From: Labrenzia sp. R4_2
Lineage (GTDB): Bacteria; Pseudomonadota; Alphaproteobacteria; Rhizobiales; Stappiaceae
Reading direction: 5' to 3'
Assembly: GCF_017743865.1 (NCBI RefSeq)
Contig: NZ_JAGHRJ010000001.1
Location: forward strand, 310,001-374,000
Length of the DNA: 64,000 bases
Within the stretch, counting starts at the first letter, position 1; each line of letters starts with the position of its first letter. This document shows, piece after piece, positions 8,587-19,300 of this stretch. The notes beneath the pieces were generated by a model, which saw only the letters and a program-made list of their open reading frames with translations, was not told the DNA's origin and searched no databases. The position numbers and the translations under genes were made by a program.

Positions 8587-8801
8587 GGTGCAACTGTTCC
8601 TATCTGTCTTCGGAAACTTTTGCAGGAATGGTCAAGAATGAGAAGAGCTGATCTTGTGCGCTGGTTCCATCTAAGGTGCCCCGTCGGGCAGATCAACGGC
8701 CAATTCCTGTCTGTCCCTGACTGAAACGACGGTTCCTTTGTTGCCATTCTAAAAAATCCCGGCTAGGTCATCAGCCTTGGAGTTGGCGCGGAGAACCCTA
8801 C

Positions 8802-9287
8802 ATGAGTGCCGCGACACCACGACAAACGGACACTTGTTTGAGCACCATGGATCAATTGAAACTTGCCGCTTTGGATGAGGAAGACCTGCAGGTTCTTTCC
8901 GCCCATGTTCAGGACGCCGTGATCACCATTGCGGATATCCGGTATCTACCAAAGGAAAAAAGGGCCGTGTTCGTCATGAACCGGTTCGTCTGGGACAAGA
9001 AGGCCGACAAGCGAAGCAAGGAACATGAGCGCCGCCGGTCTGCATTTGCGGTCTCGCGTGTGACCGGCATGAAATCCCAGAAAATTCAGCAGGACGCCAA
9101 AGACGTGGTGCTGGAGCTGCTGGCGGTTACGTTTAAGCCGGCAGAAGACGCACCGGCCGGTCAGATTGAGCTCGCCTTTTCCGGAGGATCCAGCATCCAG
9201 CTGGACGTAGAGTGCATCGAGGCCCAGTTGTCTGATCTGGGGGCTGCCTGGTCGACACCAAACCTGCCGCAGCACGACCTTACCTGA
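8802..9287 (+). CDS. DUF2948 family protein
   Basis: A 161-residue cytoplasmic protein. The N-terminal LKLAALDEEDLQVLSAHVQDAV and the FVMNRFVWD segment are characteristic of DUF2948, a family restricted largely to alphaproteobacteria and typically found just before hisD. The ATG at 8802 has GGAG upstream; an internal ATG at 8847 would place the start next to the conserved LKLAALDEED and is an alternative. No enzymatic motif is visible. Confidence 0.88.
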   Translation: MSAATPRQTDTCLSTMDQLKLAALDEEDLQVLSAHVQDAVITIADIRYLPKEKRAVFVMNRFVWDKKADKRSKEHERRRSAFAVSRVTGMKSQKIQQDAKDVVLELLAVTFKPAEDAPAGQIELAFSGGSSIQLDVECIEAQLSDLGAAWSTPNLPQHDLT

Positions 9288-9337
9288 ACAAAAAAGATTT
9301 GCTGGCGCTTTGAGCGCCAATCGAGATGGAGAGTTGC

Positions 9338-10633
9338 GTGGTCCAACGCCTCACGAATACCAGCGCTGATTTTGAAGCCCGTTTCGCCGAACTTCTGGCC
9401 GGCAAGCGGGAAGCATCGGAAGATGTCGATCAGATCGTCCGGGATATTCTTGAAGATGTTCGAAAGCGCGGCGATCAGGCCGTTCTGGAATACACCGCGA
9501 AATTCGACCGCCTGAAGGCCGCAAAAATGGCGGACCTCAGGGTCTCGCAAGCGCAGATCGACGCGGCGGTTGCTGAAGTGCCGGCAGAAACGCTGGACGC
9601 TCTGCAGTTGGCGCACGACAGGATTTTTTCGCACCACAAACGTCAGCTCCCGGCAGATGACCGCTACACAGATCCGATCGGCGTTGAGCTTGGCTCCCGC
9701 TGGACGGCGGTCGAGGCGGTTGGGGTGTATGTGCCGGGTGGTTTGGCAAGTTATCCAAGTTCGGTCTTGATGAATGTCGTTCCGGCCAAGGTGGCTGGTG
9801 TTGAGCGCATCGTCATGGTCGTGCCGAGCCCTAATGATGTGTTGAACCCGCTTGTTCTTGCAGCCGCCAAGATCGCTGGCGTTTCCGAAATCTACCGCAT
9901 TGGCGGTGCGCAGGCCGTGGCCGCCCTGGCCTTCGGCACGGAAACCATCCAGCCGGTTGCCAAGATTGTCGGGCCGGGAAATGCGTTCGTTGCCGCCGCC
10001 AAACGCCGTGTGTTCGGCACGGTTGGCATCGACATGATCGCCGGTCCGTCCGAAGTTCTTGTGATTGCCGACAAGGACAGCAACCCGGACTGGATTGCTG
10101 CCGATTTGCTGGCACAGGCAGAGCATGATCCGGTTGCCCAATCCATTTTGATCACGGACGACGCAGAACTTGCCGATCACGTTGCGGGTGCGGTTGAGCG
10201 CCAGCTAAAAACGTTGCCGCGCGAAGAGGTGGCCCGTGCCAGCTGGCAGGATTTTGGCGCGATCATCCTGGTCGACAGCCTCGACAACGCGATGCCGCTC
10301 GCGAATCGCCTCGCGCCGGAGCACCTGGAACTTGCCGTTGAAGATCCGGAGCAGCTTTTGGACAAGGTGCGCAATGCCGGCGCTGTGTTCATGGGCCATC
10401 ATACGCCGGAAGCGATTGGTGATTATGTTGGCGGGTCCAATCACGTCTTGCCAACGGCACGTTCGGCCCGGTTTTCCTCTGGTTTGTCGGTGTTGGAGTT
10501 CGTCAAACGCACGTCGATCCTCAAGTGCAACGCAGAAAACTTGCGTGCGCTTGGTCCTGCCGCTATCGCTCTAGGTGAAGCGGAGGGCTTGTCGGCGCAT
10601 GCGCGGTCTGTTTCCATCAGACTGAACATGTAG
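9338..10633 (+). CDS. hisD: Histidinol dehydrogenase
   Basis: A 431-residue Zn-dependent enzyme that oxidises L-histidinol to L-histidine in two NAD steps. GTG at 9338 follows a GGAGAG site and gives a VVQRL N-terminus; an ATG at 9326 would add four residues with a poor site. Conserved blocks: YVPGGLASYPSSVLMN, VGPGNAFVAAAKR, GPSEVLVIAD, QAEHDPVAQSILIT, APEHLEL and GGSNHVLPT with SGLSVLEFVKR. The His residues in AEHD, APEH and GGSNH supply metal and catalytic groups. It stands apart from other his genes, as is usual in this lineage. Confidence 0.97.
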   Translation: MVQRLTNTSADFEARFAELLAGKREASEDVDQIVRDILEDVRKRGDQAVLEYTAKFDRLKAAKMADLRVSQAQIDAAVAEVPAETLDALQLAHDRIFSHHKRQLPADDRYTDPIGVELGSRWTAVEAVGVYVPGGLASYPSSVLMNVVPAKVAGVERIVMVVPSPNDVLNPLVLAAAKIAGVSEIYRIGGAQAVAALAFGTETIQPVAKIVGPGNAFVAAAKRRVFGTVGIDMIAGPSEVLVIADKDSNPDWIAADLLAQAEHDPVAQSILITDDAELADHVAGAVERQLKTLPREEVARASWQDFGAIILVDSLDNAMPLANRLAPEHLELAVEDPEQLLDKVRNAGAVFMGHHTPEAIGDYVGGSNHVLPTARSARFSSGLSVLEFVKRTSILKCNAENLRALGPAAIALGEAEGLSAHARSVSIRLNM

Positions 10634-10663
10634 GCAGGGTGTTCTGAGAAAGGCTTTGACAGC

Positions 10664-11167
10664 ATGAGCGATGCACAATCGGAAAGTTCTGCGGAAACAG
10701 CGGGCGGTCGTTTGGTGGACGTGGTGCTGGACGAAGCCTCGATTGCCCGCTCCACACCGGAAGTGGAGCATGACCGCGCCGTCGCCATCTACGATTTGAT
10801 CGAGGAAAACTGTTTTCAGCCGGTCGGACATCCAGTTGCGAAATTCGTTCTGAACCTGTCGGTCATTGAGAAAAAGCTCGTCTTTCAGATCCAGACCGAA
10901 GACGACCAGCCGGTGGTCACCCACGTTCTCTCACTCACCCCCTTGCGAAAGATCGTCAAGGACTACGATCTCATTTGCGAGAGCTATTATGAGGCGATCC
11001 GCCACGCGACTCCCAGCCAGATCGAGGCTATCGATATGGGCCGCCGCGGCGTGCACAATGAAGGCTCCACGATCCTGATGGAGCGTCTTCAAGGAAAAAT
11101 CGAGGTGGATATGGCAACCGCCCGGCGGTTGTTCACCCTCGTCTACGCCTTGCACTGGAAGGGCTAA
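10664..11167 (+). CDS. UPF0262 family protein
   Basis: A 167-residue cytoplasmic protein matching the UPF0262 family. Typical are the [26 protein letters not shown] segment, the [14 protein letters not shown] strand pattern and the C-terminal [22 protein letters not shown] motif. It lies 30 bases after hisD and 5 bases before the phosphatase gene, so it is probably in one transcript. The function is not established. The gene order hisD-UPF0262-phosphatase is conserved in alphaproteobacteria. Confidence 0.9.
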   Translation: MSDAQSESSAETAGGRLVDVVLDEASIARSTPEVEHDRAVAIYDLIEENCFQPVGHPVAKFVLNLSVIEKKLVFQIQTEDDQPVVTHVLSLTPLRKIVKDYDLICESYYEAIRHATPSQIEAIDMGRRGVHNEGSTILMERLQGKIEVDMATARRLFTLVYALHWKG

Positions 11168-11172
11168 GGTCT

Positions 11173-11625
11173 GTGGCCGGGCCGGACCTGCGTCCGACTG
11201 CGGTTTTGTTTGCGTGCGGAATGAACTCCGTGCGCTCTCCCATGGCCGAAGCGTTGACGCAAAAGCTGTTCCCTGGACAGATCTATGTAAAGTCGGCCGG
11301 GGTACGGGCCGGGAAACTCGATCCCTTTGTGGATGCAGTGATGGCGGAGATCGGCGTCGACATGAGTGCACACCGCCCCAAGAGCTATCTCGAGCTCGAA
11401 GAGAGCGGCTTTGATCTCATTGTGACGCTCGCTCCAGAGGCACACCACTGGGCTCTCGATCTGACCCGGACCGATGCAGTTGATGTCGAATATTGGCCCA
11501 CCATGGATCCGACTTTGGCAACCGGTTCGCGGGAGCAGATCCTCAATGAATACCGTGCAGTGCGGGACATGCTGATGATGCGGATCAAGAAACGGTTGAA
11601 CTGGACACCCCCGCCGAGCGGATGA
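11173..11625 (+). CDS. Low molecular weight protein-tyrosine/arsenate-reductase-like phosphatase
   Basis: A 150-residue protein of the LMW-PTP fold. The CX5R phosphate loop is Cys15-GMNSV-Arg21 followed by SPMAEAL, and a DPT motif near residue 112 supplies the general acid. GTG start. It begins 5 bases after the UPF0262 stop codon, suggesting coupled translation. Family members dephosphorylate tyrosine phosphate or, less often, reduce arsenate. The lack of ars genes nearby favours the phosphatase. Confidence 0.9.
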   Translation: MAGPDLRPTAVLFACGMNSVRSPMAEALTQKLFPGQIYVKSAGVRAGKLDPFVDAVMAEIGVDMSAHRPKSYLELEESGFDLIVTLAPEAHHWALDLTRTDAVDVEYWPTMDPTLATGSREQILNEYRAVRDMLMMRIKKRLNWTPPPSG

Positions 11626-11742
11626 TAAATCGGCTTCAAACATCGCCTTGGGACCGATGCGAAAGAATGGTTCACATTCTGAGCCTAATCGGCTAGGTTC
11701 CGCGGCACCTGCGGGCAAGGCCCGCCATAATCAGGATATCAA

Positions 11743-11961
11743 ATGGCCAAAGAAGAAGCTCTGGAGTTCCCGGGCGTCGTGACAGAACTGTTGCCGAATG
11801 CGACGTTCCGCGTAAAACTTGAAAACGATCACGAGATCATCGCTCATACGGCTGGACGTATGCGCAAGAACCGTATCCGCGTTCTGGCGGGCGACAAGGT
11901 TCTTGTCGAAATGACCCCCTATGACTTGACCAAGGGTCGGATTACCTACCGCTTCAAGTAA
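11743..11961 (+). CDS. infA: Translation initiation factor IF-1
   Basis: A 72-residue S1-type OB-fold protein, the exact usual length. It begins [19 protein letters not shown] and contains the invariant [19 protein letters not shown] and [16 protein letters not shown] blocks. It binds the ribosomal A site region of 30S during initiation. It precedes maf by 41 bases in the conserved infA-maf-yacG cluster. Confidence 0.98.
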   Translation: MAKEEALEFPGVVTELLPNATFRVKLENDHEIIAHTAGRMRKNRIRVLAGDKVLVEMTPYDLTKGRITYRFK

Positions 11962-12002
11962 GCGGCAGGTCGCCTTGCGCCGGCAGGAAAGCACGTGCAT
12001 CC

Positions 12003-12629
12003 ATGACGAATGCCCCTCAGTTGATCCTGGCGTCCGCTTCGCCGCGCCGTCTTGCGCTGCTGCAGCAAGTCGGACTGGAACCGGATCATCTGCTGCCCGC
12101 TGATATCGACGAGACCCCGAAGAAGTTCGAAACGCCGCGGGCGTTGGCCTTGCGTCTTGCGCGAGCCAAAGCTGAAGCTGTGCTTGAGGTCGCCAAGAAC
12201 ACCGATGCCATGACAGGCGGCGTTGTGCTTGCCGCAGATACGGTGGTCGGTGTCGGACGCCGGATCTTGCCCAAGGCCGAACTCACCGATCAGGCCGTCA
12301 TGTGCCTGTCTCTGCTGTCTGGACGGGGCCACCGTGTTTTCACCGGCGTGGCCGTGGCGGAGCCGAACGGGAAAATGAGGACGAAGCTTGTCGAAACGCG
12401 TGTCCGGTTCAAACGGTTGTCCCGCCAGGACATGGATGACTACATCTCCTCAGGAGAATGGCGCGGCAAAGCCGGCGGTTACGCGATCCAGGGGCTTGCA
12501 GGCAGTTTCGTGGTCAAGCTTGTCGGGTCCTACCCGGCGGTTGTTGGATTGCCGCTGGCGGAGACCGTGAATCTTTTGCAAGCAGCAGGCTACCCTGTCC
12601 ATGCAAACTGGACGACTGCAGGAGCGTAG
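12003..12629 (+). CDS. maf: Maf-family nucleoside triphosphate pyrophosphatase
   Basis: A 208-residue cytoplasmic enzyme that hydrolyses noncanonical or modified NTPs (dTTP/UTP or m7GTP subtypes). Signatures: [18 protein letters not shown] at the N-terminus, [17 protein letters not shown] in the middle, and the [11 protein letters not shown] motif with [11 protein letters not shown] near the C-terminus. SASPRR and AADT are active-site segments. The gene is followed directly by yacG. Confidence 0.95.
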   Translation: MTNAPQLILASASPRRLALLQQVGLEPDHLLPADIDETPKKFETPRALALRLARAKAEAVLEVAKNTDAMTGGVVLAADTVVGVGRRILPKAELTDQAVMCLSLLSGRGHRVFTGVAVAEPNGKMRTKLVETRVRFKRLSRQDMDDYISSGEWRGKAGGYAIQGLAGSFVVKLVGSYPAVVGLPLAETVNLLQAAGYPVHANWTTAGA

Positions 12630-12679
12630 TGCTGGGCGACGTTTCGTCGACGATGGATGCGCTTCAGGAGGGGACCACA

Positions 12680-12889
12680 TTGACTGAAGAAAACGGCAAT
12701 AAACCGCAACGCCGGATGCGTCCGTGCCCGATCTGCTCAAAGCTATCTACTCCGGAAGATTACCCGTTCTGCTCTGATCGCTGCGCCAAGATTGATCTGA
12801 ACCGGTGGTTCTCCGAAGGGTATTCCATCCCGGTCATGGAAACCAATGATCTGGACGACGAGGAGTTTCCGGATCGCGGCAAAGGCTGA
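12680..12889 (+). CDS. yacG: DNA gyrase inhibitor YacG
   Basis: A 69-residue zinc-binding protein. The four Cys ligands are in CPIC and CSDRC, followed by the conserved DLNRWFSEGYSIP motif. TTG at 12680 is taken as the start because an excellent AGGAGGGG site (12666-12673) lies 6 bases upstream and it gives the normal family length. Longer in-frame readings overlap maf. YacG binds GyrB and blocks DNA binding in E. coli; the role here is inferred from the family. Confidence 0.93.
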   Translation: MTEENGNKPQRRMRPCPICSKLSTPEDYPFCSDRCAKIDLNRWFSEGYSIPVMETNDLDDEEFPDRGKG

Positions 12890-12981
12890 GGTTCGCTGCG
12901 GTATCAATACTCAGCGATCCAATCTGCAAAAATATTTATCTGGCAAAATTTTTTCACATTCCGTCACGTCCTCTATTGCTC

Positions 12982-12999
12982 CTGTCATATAACTGCACC
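12982..12999 (+). promoter_or_regulatory. Possible Pho box upstream of the 5'-nucleotidase gene
   Basis: CTGTCATATAACTGCACC has a perfect first PhoB half site (CTGTCAT), a 4-base AT spacer and a weak second half that matches 3 of 7 positions. It lies about 160 bases upstream of a periplasmic nucleotidase gene, a sensible PhoB target. The evidence is suggestive only. Confidence 0.3.
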
Positions 13000-13160
13000 A
13001 AGATTTTCGGACACCGGCGATCCGGCTCTCGGGAAAGCGCTCCGGCGTCTGCTCATTGCTGAGTGGGCAAGTACGAATGCTCATCCTGGGAAGGCACGGC
13101 AGGTGAAGGTCCGGCAAAAAGCCTGACCTCAAGAACAATCTATCCAAGGGCGAGTATCAA

Positions 13161-14768
13161 ATGAAAAACCATCTTCTGAGCGCCGCGGTGCTGTCGCTAA
13201 CGACGGCATTGTCGACTGCGGCATTCGCCGATTATTCCCTGACCATCCTTCACACCAACGATGTTCATTCCCGCATTGAATCGATCAACAAGTACGATTC
13301 CACCTGTGATGCTGAATCCGAAGCTGAGGGAAAGTGCTTTGGGGGCGTCGCCCGCATTAAGTCCATGGTGGATGAGCGCCGCGATGCGTTGTCAGACGAA
13401 GGCAAGAACTTCGTCGTTGTTGACGCAGGCGATCAGTTCCAAGGCTCGCTCTTCTATACGACGTACAAAGGAGCTGCAGCGGCCGATTTTATGAACGGTA
13501 TCGGCTATGATGTCATGGCGGTCGGCAATCATGAATTTGATGATGGTCCGTCTGCACTGGCTGCTTTCCTGGACAAGGTCGAGTTCCCGGTTATCTCCGG
13601 CAATCTTGATCTTGAAAATGAACCCCTGCTAAAGGGCCGCATCCTAGGCACATTGGTGCTGGAGCGCGGCGGCGAGAAAATCGGCTTCGTCTCGAGCCTT
13701 GCCGAAGATACGGCAGAAACCTCTTCGCCAGGCGTCGGCGTTAAATTTCTAAACTCAATTGAATCCCTGAAAGCCCAGGTCGAAGAGTTGGAAGCTGCCG
13801 GGGTCAACAAGATCATCGCGCTGACCCATGAAGGCCTGTCGATGGATGCGAAAATTGCCGCAGCTGTTCCAGGCATTGACGTCATTGTTGGAGGGCACTC
13901 GCATACACTTCTTTCCAACACCCAGGACAGGGCCTCCGGTCCTTATCCGGTCATGGTCAAGAACCCGGACGGTCGGGACGTGCCGATCGTTCAGGCCTAT
14001 GCCTACAGCAAGTTCCTCGGCGACCTTGTTGTGACCTGGGACGATGATGGCAACGTGATCAAGGCTGAAGGGGAGCCGATCCTCCTGGATGCGTCTGTGG
14101 AACCCGATGCAGAGTTTGTTGCACGCATCGAAGAACTGGCGCAGCCGCTGGATGAAATCCGCAATGAAGTTGTGGCTGAAGCGACCGCGGCGATCGGCGG
14201 TGAGCGCAGCGTCTGCCGGGCTGAGGTCTGCGAAATGGGCGTTCTCGTGACTGAGGCCATGCTGGACCGTGTGAAGGATCAGGGTGTTCAAATCGCAATC
14301 CAGAATGGCGGCGGTTTGCGCGCATCGATTGACGCCGGTGAAGTCACCATGGGCGAGGTCCTGACGGTTCTGCCGTTCCAGAACACGCTGGCAACATTCA
14401 AGCTCAAAGGGGCGGACGTGGTCTCGGCTCTTGAAAACGGAGCCAGTCAGATTGAAGAAGGCGCGGGCCGGTTTGCCCAGGTTGCTGGCCTGAAATACAC
14501 GATCGACAAATCGCAATCGGCCGGTCAGCGTATCTCAGACGTCATGGTGCTCGAAAATGATGCCTTTGTGCCGATTGATCCGGAAAAGGTCTATGGCGTC
14601 GTGTCGAACAACTACATGCGCGGCGGCGGAGATGGGTATGCGATTTTCGAAACCAACGGCATGAATGCTTACGACTTCGGTCCCGATCTTGCTGATGTGG
14701 TGGCCACTTACCTCGGAGAGCAGAAAAGCTACAAAGCCTATACGGATGACCGCATCACTGTGAAGTAA
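13161..14768 (+). CDS. Periplasmic 5'-nucleotidase / UDP-sugar hydrolase family protein
   Basis: A 535-residue protein with a signal peptide (residues 1-23, cleavage after AFA). The calcineurin-like metallophosphatase domain follows. It carries LTILHTNDVHSR (metal ligands Asp, His), VVDAGDQFQGS, VGNHEFDDG, ALTHEG and VGGHSHT. The C-terminal 5'-nucleotidase domain begins near residue 330 and includes IQNGGGLRASIDAG, LPFQNTLATFKLKG and NNYMRGGGDGY. It releases nucleosides and phosphate from extracellular nucleotides. It is a single-gene unit with a following terminator and a possible upstream Pho box. Confidence 0.93.
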   Translation: MKNHLLSAAVLSLTTALSTAAFADYSLTILHTNDVHSRIESINKYDSTCDAESEAEGKCFGGVARIKSMVDERRDALSDEGKNFVVVDAGDQFQGSLFYTTYKGAAAADFMNGIGYDVMAVGNHEFDDGPSALAAFLDKVEFPVISGNLDLENEPLLKGRILGTLVLERGGEKIGFVSSLAEDTAETSSPGVGVKFLNSIESLKAQVEELEAAGVNKIIALTHEGLSMDAKIAAAVPGIDVIVGGHSHTLLSNTQDRASGPYPVMVKNPDGRDVPIVQAYAYSKFLGDLVVTWDDDGNVIKAEGEPILLDASVEPDAEFVARIEELAQPLDEIRNEVVAEATAAIGGERSVCRAEVCEMGVLVTEAMLDRVKDQGVQIAIQNGGGLRASIDAGEVTMGEVLTVLPFQNTLATFKLKGADVVSALENGASQIEEGAGRFAQVAGLKYTIDKSQSAGQRISDVMVLENDAFVPIDPEKVYGVVSNNYMRGGGDGYAIFETNGMNAYDFGPDLADVVATYLGEQKSYKAYTDDRITVK

Positions 14769-14794
14769 GGTCAAACGATCTGAGGCACTTTTCG

Positions 14795-14829
14795 CGCCGG
14801 TTCTGAGGAAACTTAGGGCCGGCGTTTTT
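14795..14829 (+). terminator. Rho-independent terminator after the 5'-nucleotidase gene
   Basis: An outer stem CGCCGG/CCGGCG encloses a weaker inner CTGAG-GAAA-CTTAG pairing and is followed by TTTTT, 26 bases after the stop codon. Confidence 0.8.
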
Positions 14830-14966
14830 GTTGTTGAGTTCGGGGAGTGAGGTGCCGCTGCGTTCAACAGGTTAATTGGACTTGTGGTCCGGACTCATAT
14901 ACGTGTGGTAACGTACTGTTAAGAACTTGAAATCGGTGATGGAAAACCAGAACGTGGTTCCCAGGC

Positions 14967-16334
14967 ATGCGTTTGACGTCTGATACGATACTTTGTCTGG
15001 TGATAATGGCCGGTCTTCTGTTTTCCTCTGCAGTAGCCGAGGCTCAGGAAGCGGACATTAGCAGCCAGTCGGAAATGTCTGCAGATGCGTTGCTGGCGCG
15101 GCAAACCGTGCTTCTGGCAAAAATGCTTGAGCGGCCGGCCGACCTCGACATTGCCTTCGAATATGCGACGGTCTCGGTAATGGTCGGCGACTACGAGGCT
15201 GCGATCTCCACCTTTGAACGCATGCTCATATTTGCGCCGAATCTGCCACGCGTAAAGCTGGAACTGGGTGTCCTCTACTACCGGCTGGGATCGTTTGAAA
15301 CGGCGCGCTACTATTTTCAGTCGACGCTGGAGACCCCGAATGTGCCGGAAGAAGTCCGGCAGCGGGTCGAAACATATCTGTCCGCAATCGCGTCGAAACA
15401 GCAGCCCACCCAGTTCCGCGCCGATGTCATCATTGGTACCCGCTATCAGTCTAATGCCAACGCCGCCCCTGGCGGGCGCCGCGTCACCTTGAACGGCAGG
15501 GACTTTATCCTCGACGATACCGCGACGGGTCAGGCTGATATAAATGCGTTTGTCGCTGGCCGCGCCTATGGGTCCTATGATCTTGGAACCCAAGGAGACC
15601 TCATAGAAACTGATGTGGTGTTTTATGCCGCGCGATTTGCTGATCAGGTTCGGCTCGACACTGGTCTTGCAGAAATCACTCTCGGTCCCTCCTTCAACAT
15701 GGCGCGCTTCAACTTTGATGATGTGCAACTTGGCATTTACGGCGTTGCTTCCGGTGTCCGTCTGAACCACGCGAACTACAATGGCGCGCTGGGCGTTGGA
15801 ACCCGGCTGGTTGCCCGGCCGGACATTCAAACGGAAATCAATGCGAAGCTGGAGTGGCGCCAGCGCTGGTTTAATGACACTTCCGAGTACCCGACGGTGT
15901 CCGACCGGAACGGATATTTCGTGCAGTTTGCATCAAAGATCTCCCGCCAGTTGACCAAGGGCTTGCAGATGCGGGTCCTTGCGCTCGCGGATTTCGAGGA
16001 AACTCGCATCAAGTCACAACAAAGCTGGGAAGCCGGAGGCGGGGTGGGGGCAACCTACCAGTTCGCGTCCCCGGTCAAACAACTGCCGCATCTATGGTCG
16101 ATTGATCTGGAAGCGGGATACATTTACCGCGCCTATGACGAACCTGACCCGTTGGTGAATGCCGCCGTCAAACAACGGGACCATGAGGGATGGCTGCGCG
16201 CGGCGCTGAATGTTCCGCTTAAATACAACGTGTCGGCGGGGCTCGTCGGCGAGGTCCGGAGGCAAAACTCCAACTATGACCTCAGCAGTTACTCAAACGT
16301 CTCCGCAATGTTTTCGCTGCGAAAAGCATTCTGA
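14967..16334 (+). CDS. Slam-like outer membrane protein (TPR + DUF560 beta-barrel)
   Basis: A 455-residue protein with a signal peptide (residues 1-27, cleavage near AEA-QEA). TPR-like helices follow at about 50-140 (FEYATVSVMVGDYEAAISTFERML, LELGVLYYRLGSFETARYYF). From about residue 150 to the end there are alternating amphipathic strands closing with an aromatic residue (FSLRKAF), as in outer-membrane barrels. This is the layout of Slam/DUF560 proteins, which move TbpB-barrel proteins across the outer membrane (type XI secretion). It is followed after 15 bases by a gene whose product ends in a TbpB-like barrel, the expected cargo type. The assignment is by architecture, not by search. Confidence 0.78.
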   Translation: MRLTSDTILCLVIMAGLLFSSAVAEAQEADISSQSEMSADALLARQTVLLAKMLERPADLDIAFEYATVSVMVGDYEAAISTFERMLIFAPNLPRVKLELGVLYYRLGSFETARYYFQSTLETPNVPEEVRQRVETYLSAIASKQQPTQFRADVIIGTRYQSNANAAPGGRRVTLNGRDFILDDTATGQADINAFVAGRAYGSYDLGTQGDLIETDVVFYAARFADQVRLDTGLAEITLGPSFNMARFNFDDVQLGIYGVASGVRLNHANYNGALGVGTRLVARPDIQTEINAKLEWRQRWFNDTSEYPTVSDRNGYFVQFASKISRQLTKGLQMRVLALADFEETRIKSQQSWEAGGGVGATYQFASPVKQLPHLWSIDLEAGYIYRAYDEPDPLVNAAVKQRDHEGWLRAALNVPLKYNVSAGLVGEVRRQNSNYDLSSYSNVSAMFSLRKAF

Positions 16335-16349
16335 CAGGGAGGGAAGCGC

Positions 16350-19300
16350 ATGATGCCAACATCAAAGTTCAGTCTTCCCGCGCATATGCGTTGGGCTGCA
16401 GTTGGTGCGACAGCGCTTTTGTCGTTGTTGGTGAATGAAACAGTACAAGCAACAACCGTTGGAACGGCGGCTGCCGTCAATACAGATGCATTCGGAACGC
16501 CGCCCGGTGCTGTCCGCCAGGTGAAGCTGCTTGGCGACAACGTCCTCTACAATGAGCGCATCGAAACGTCCGGCTCTGGCCTCGTTCAAGTGCTGTTGAA
16601 TGATGGGTCCACCTTCACGGTCGGGGCAAACTCCGATCTTGTGATCGATGAGTTTGTTTACGATCCAAATGCGGGAACAGGAAAGCTTGTCGCGTCCTTC
16701 GGCAAGGGGGTCGTCCGGTTTGTCGGCGGAAAGGTCAGCAAACAGAAGGGCGGCGTATCGGTTAAGACGCCGGTTGGCACGATTGGCATTCGCGGCGGCA
16801 TGGCCAATCTCAACTTGAATGGCGACAACCCGGTCTTTTCGCTCCTCTTTGGCGATGAGTTGACCTTCACCGGATCAGATGGAACGAACCGGCGTATCTA
16901 TAGCGCCGGTTATTCCCTGCAGGTCGGAACAGGCGGGCAGCGCGGAGGTGTACGCCGGACAACGCCAGCTGATCTGGCTTCGGCGCAAAGCGGCCTGACT
17001 GCAAGATCTGGTCAGTCCGGCGGGACACGCACGCCGCCGACGGCTCGGCAAATCGCGCGATCTGGTGTTCCGAATATAAACTCACGTCTCGGCCACATTC
17101 GCACGGCGCCCGTGCCCAAGCCCAGAAGTGTGCAGCCGAGATCGCCGGCGCGGGCAGAAGCCAATTTGCTGCAGGTTCAAAAGAACACACAACAACGCAC
17201 AATCAATCAGCTTGCCAATGAGATTATCGGTGGGAATGACCCTACCGGGGGCGATGAAGACACGACTGACGGCAAAGAAGATGTTGCAGAGGGTGGAGGC
17301 ACGACCGACAAGACCGGAGATGGTGGAGGCACGCCCGACAGAACCGGAGATGATATCGATGGTGGAGACATAGCCGGCGGAACGGGAGACACGGGTGGAG
17401 AGACTGTAGAAACAACGGACGTTGTGCGGATCCTGACTGCAGGCGTTGAATTCATACCATCCTGGGACACAACTCACACCGTCTTGGCGCCAGGTGCGCA
17501 AGGACTGATTGGTGGCAGCCGCGGCACCGACATGCCGGTCACCTTTACAGTTGGTGAAATTACGTCCGGCACTGCGACAGCCCTCTACAAAGCGGAGGTC
17601 GAAGGCAACAAGATCTATCAGTTCGCCTTCGAGGGTGACGGGCAATACTACTATGCCCAGACCTATACGGATCAGGACGTTGTTGCTCAACTCGGTGAGT
17701 CCGACTTCATTCCGGTGGCACCGACAGTCAACCCGGAAACGGAAGGCAACGTCACCTCCTATGCGTGGGGCGTGCAATATTACCACGAAGACTTTGCCGC
17801 CTTTGCGCATCTGCCAAACGTTATGCCCGGTGGAACCACCAAATTCGACATTGAGAGTATGGTGGTCGGCATTCATGGAGTGGGCACTGATTTTTCAAGC
17901 TTCGGCGATGCAAGCGGAACACAGTCCATCCGGATTTATGATCTTGCAACCGACCCGACCCTGGCCTTTTCGCTTGGCACGGCGGGGGATGGCAGAACCT
18001 TCACGCCACTCATCACCGAAGCGCTCTTCGTCAATCCGCTGGCCGCCGCAGAGCTCGGTGAGAGCTTCCTTCAAGATGTCACTTCGACCGGGTTACTGAT
18101 GATCGAAAGCGACCCTGCAACCTTAGAGAGGGCACACTATCTGGCCGGGTCGTTCCACATTGACGGGACTGGTGAAACCCAAAAGTCATTTATTTCATTA
18201 GCAGTTGGAGATGTTGCCGCGGATGAGGCCAGTGGCCTCCTTTCGATGAAAACAGATCGGCGCGGAGGCCACCGGATTGCCAGCAGCCAGAGTGCAGCGC
18301 TCTACAGCGGCCCGGTCGGAACAATCGCCGGGCCGGATGATGGACACTTCTTTGGCAGCAATGCTCAAAGCTTTGTTTTCGGCAACGCCCTGGCAGACGG
18401 CGGTATCGATGATGCCTATGACGACAGCTATGTCAGTCAGCCTGACATCTTTCCAGCACCGGCGACAGTCTCGTCGAGCCTTCATGTTGCGCGGCTGAGT
18501 GGCACCGTCGATGCCACCATCTTGACCCGCAGTGATCGGACACTGTCCGGTTATGCCGCCGGCGTTTTGGAGAGCAGCATCAACCTCTCGGGACAAGGCG
18601 TTGGTCCGGTTGTGTTTGCTAGCGAGAGCGCTGCGGATCTTTCCGTAACATTCAATGGTGCTGAGTATTCGCTCGGCGGCAGTTTGACCGTCCGTGACAG
18701 TCAGGACCTCGATCCGGATGTTGCAGCGTACACCGTGCGATTTGGCTCCAACAGCGACGGATCCAGCACGGATCGCGCTACCTTGATTGGCAACGACCTC
18801 TATGCTGCCCGCGACGCATCAAATCATTTAGAGACCTACCTCACGGTCGATACGGTGGAGCCTGTCGTTCCCGGTCCAGGACCGGATCCAAATCCTGATC
18901 CGTACCTATACCCAACCGGTGGCGGAGGGGGCACAGGACCTTACACAGGTCTAGCCGAGCCTCGGAATGAGGGACTTGAAGGTGTGCAACAGGCAGCCAG
19001 CCGTGTCGCGTCGGCCCTTGCCAGTGATGCGGGGCACACCCTGCAGCAGGATCCGTCCCAGGATGCCAACACTTATTTCGTGCCGAACACACTGATCGGG
19101 ACCGCAGATGATGCGATCATGGCCGGAACCACAGAGTGCACCTGTGCCTTTCTGGAGTGGGGCTATTGGGGCACAAAACTTTCCTATGACGACACGGGCG
19201 GTGTGTTGGACGGTGCCAACAGCCGTAAAGATGCATTCCATCTCGGGACTTGGGTTGCCGGAGACGTGACCAATGCCGCCGATTTGCCGACCAGTGGCAG

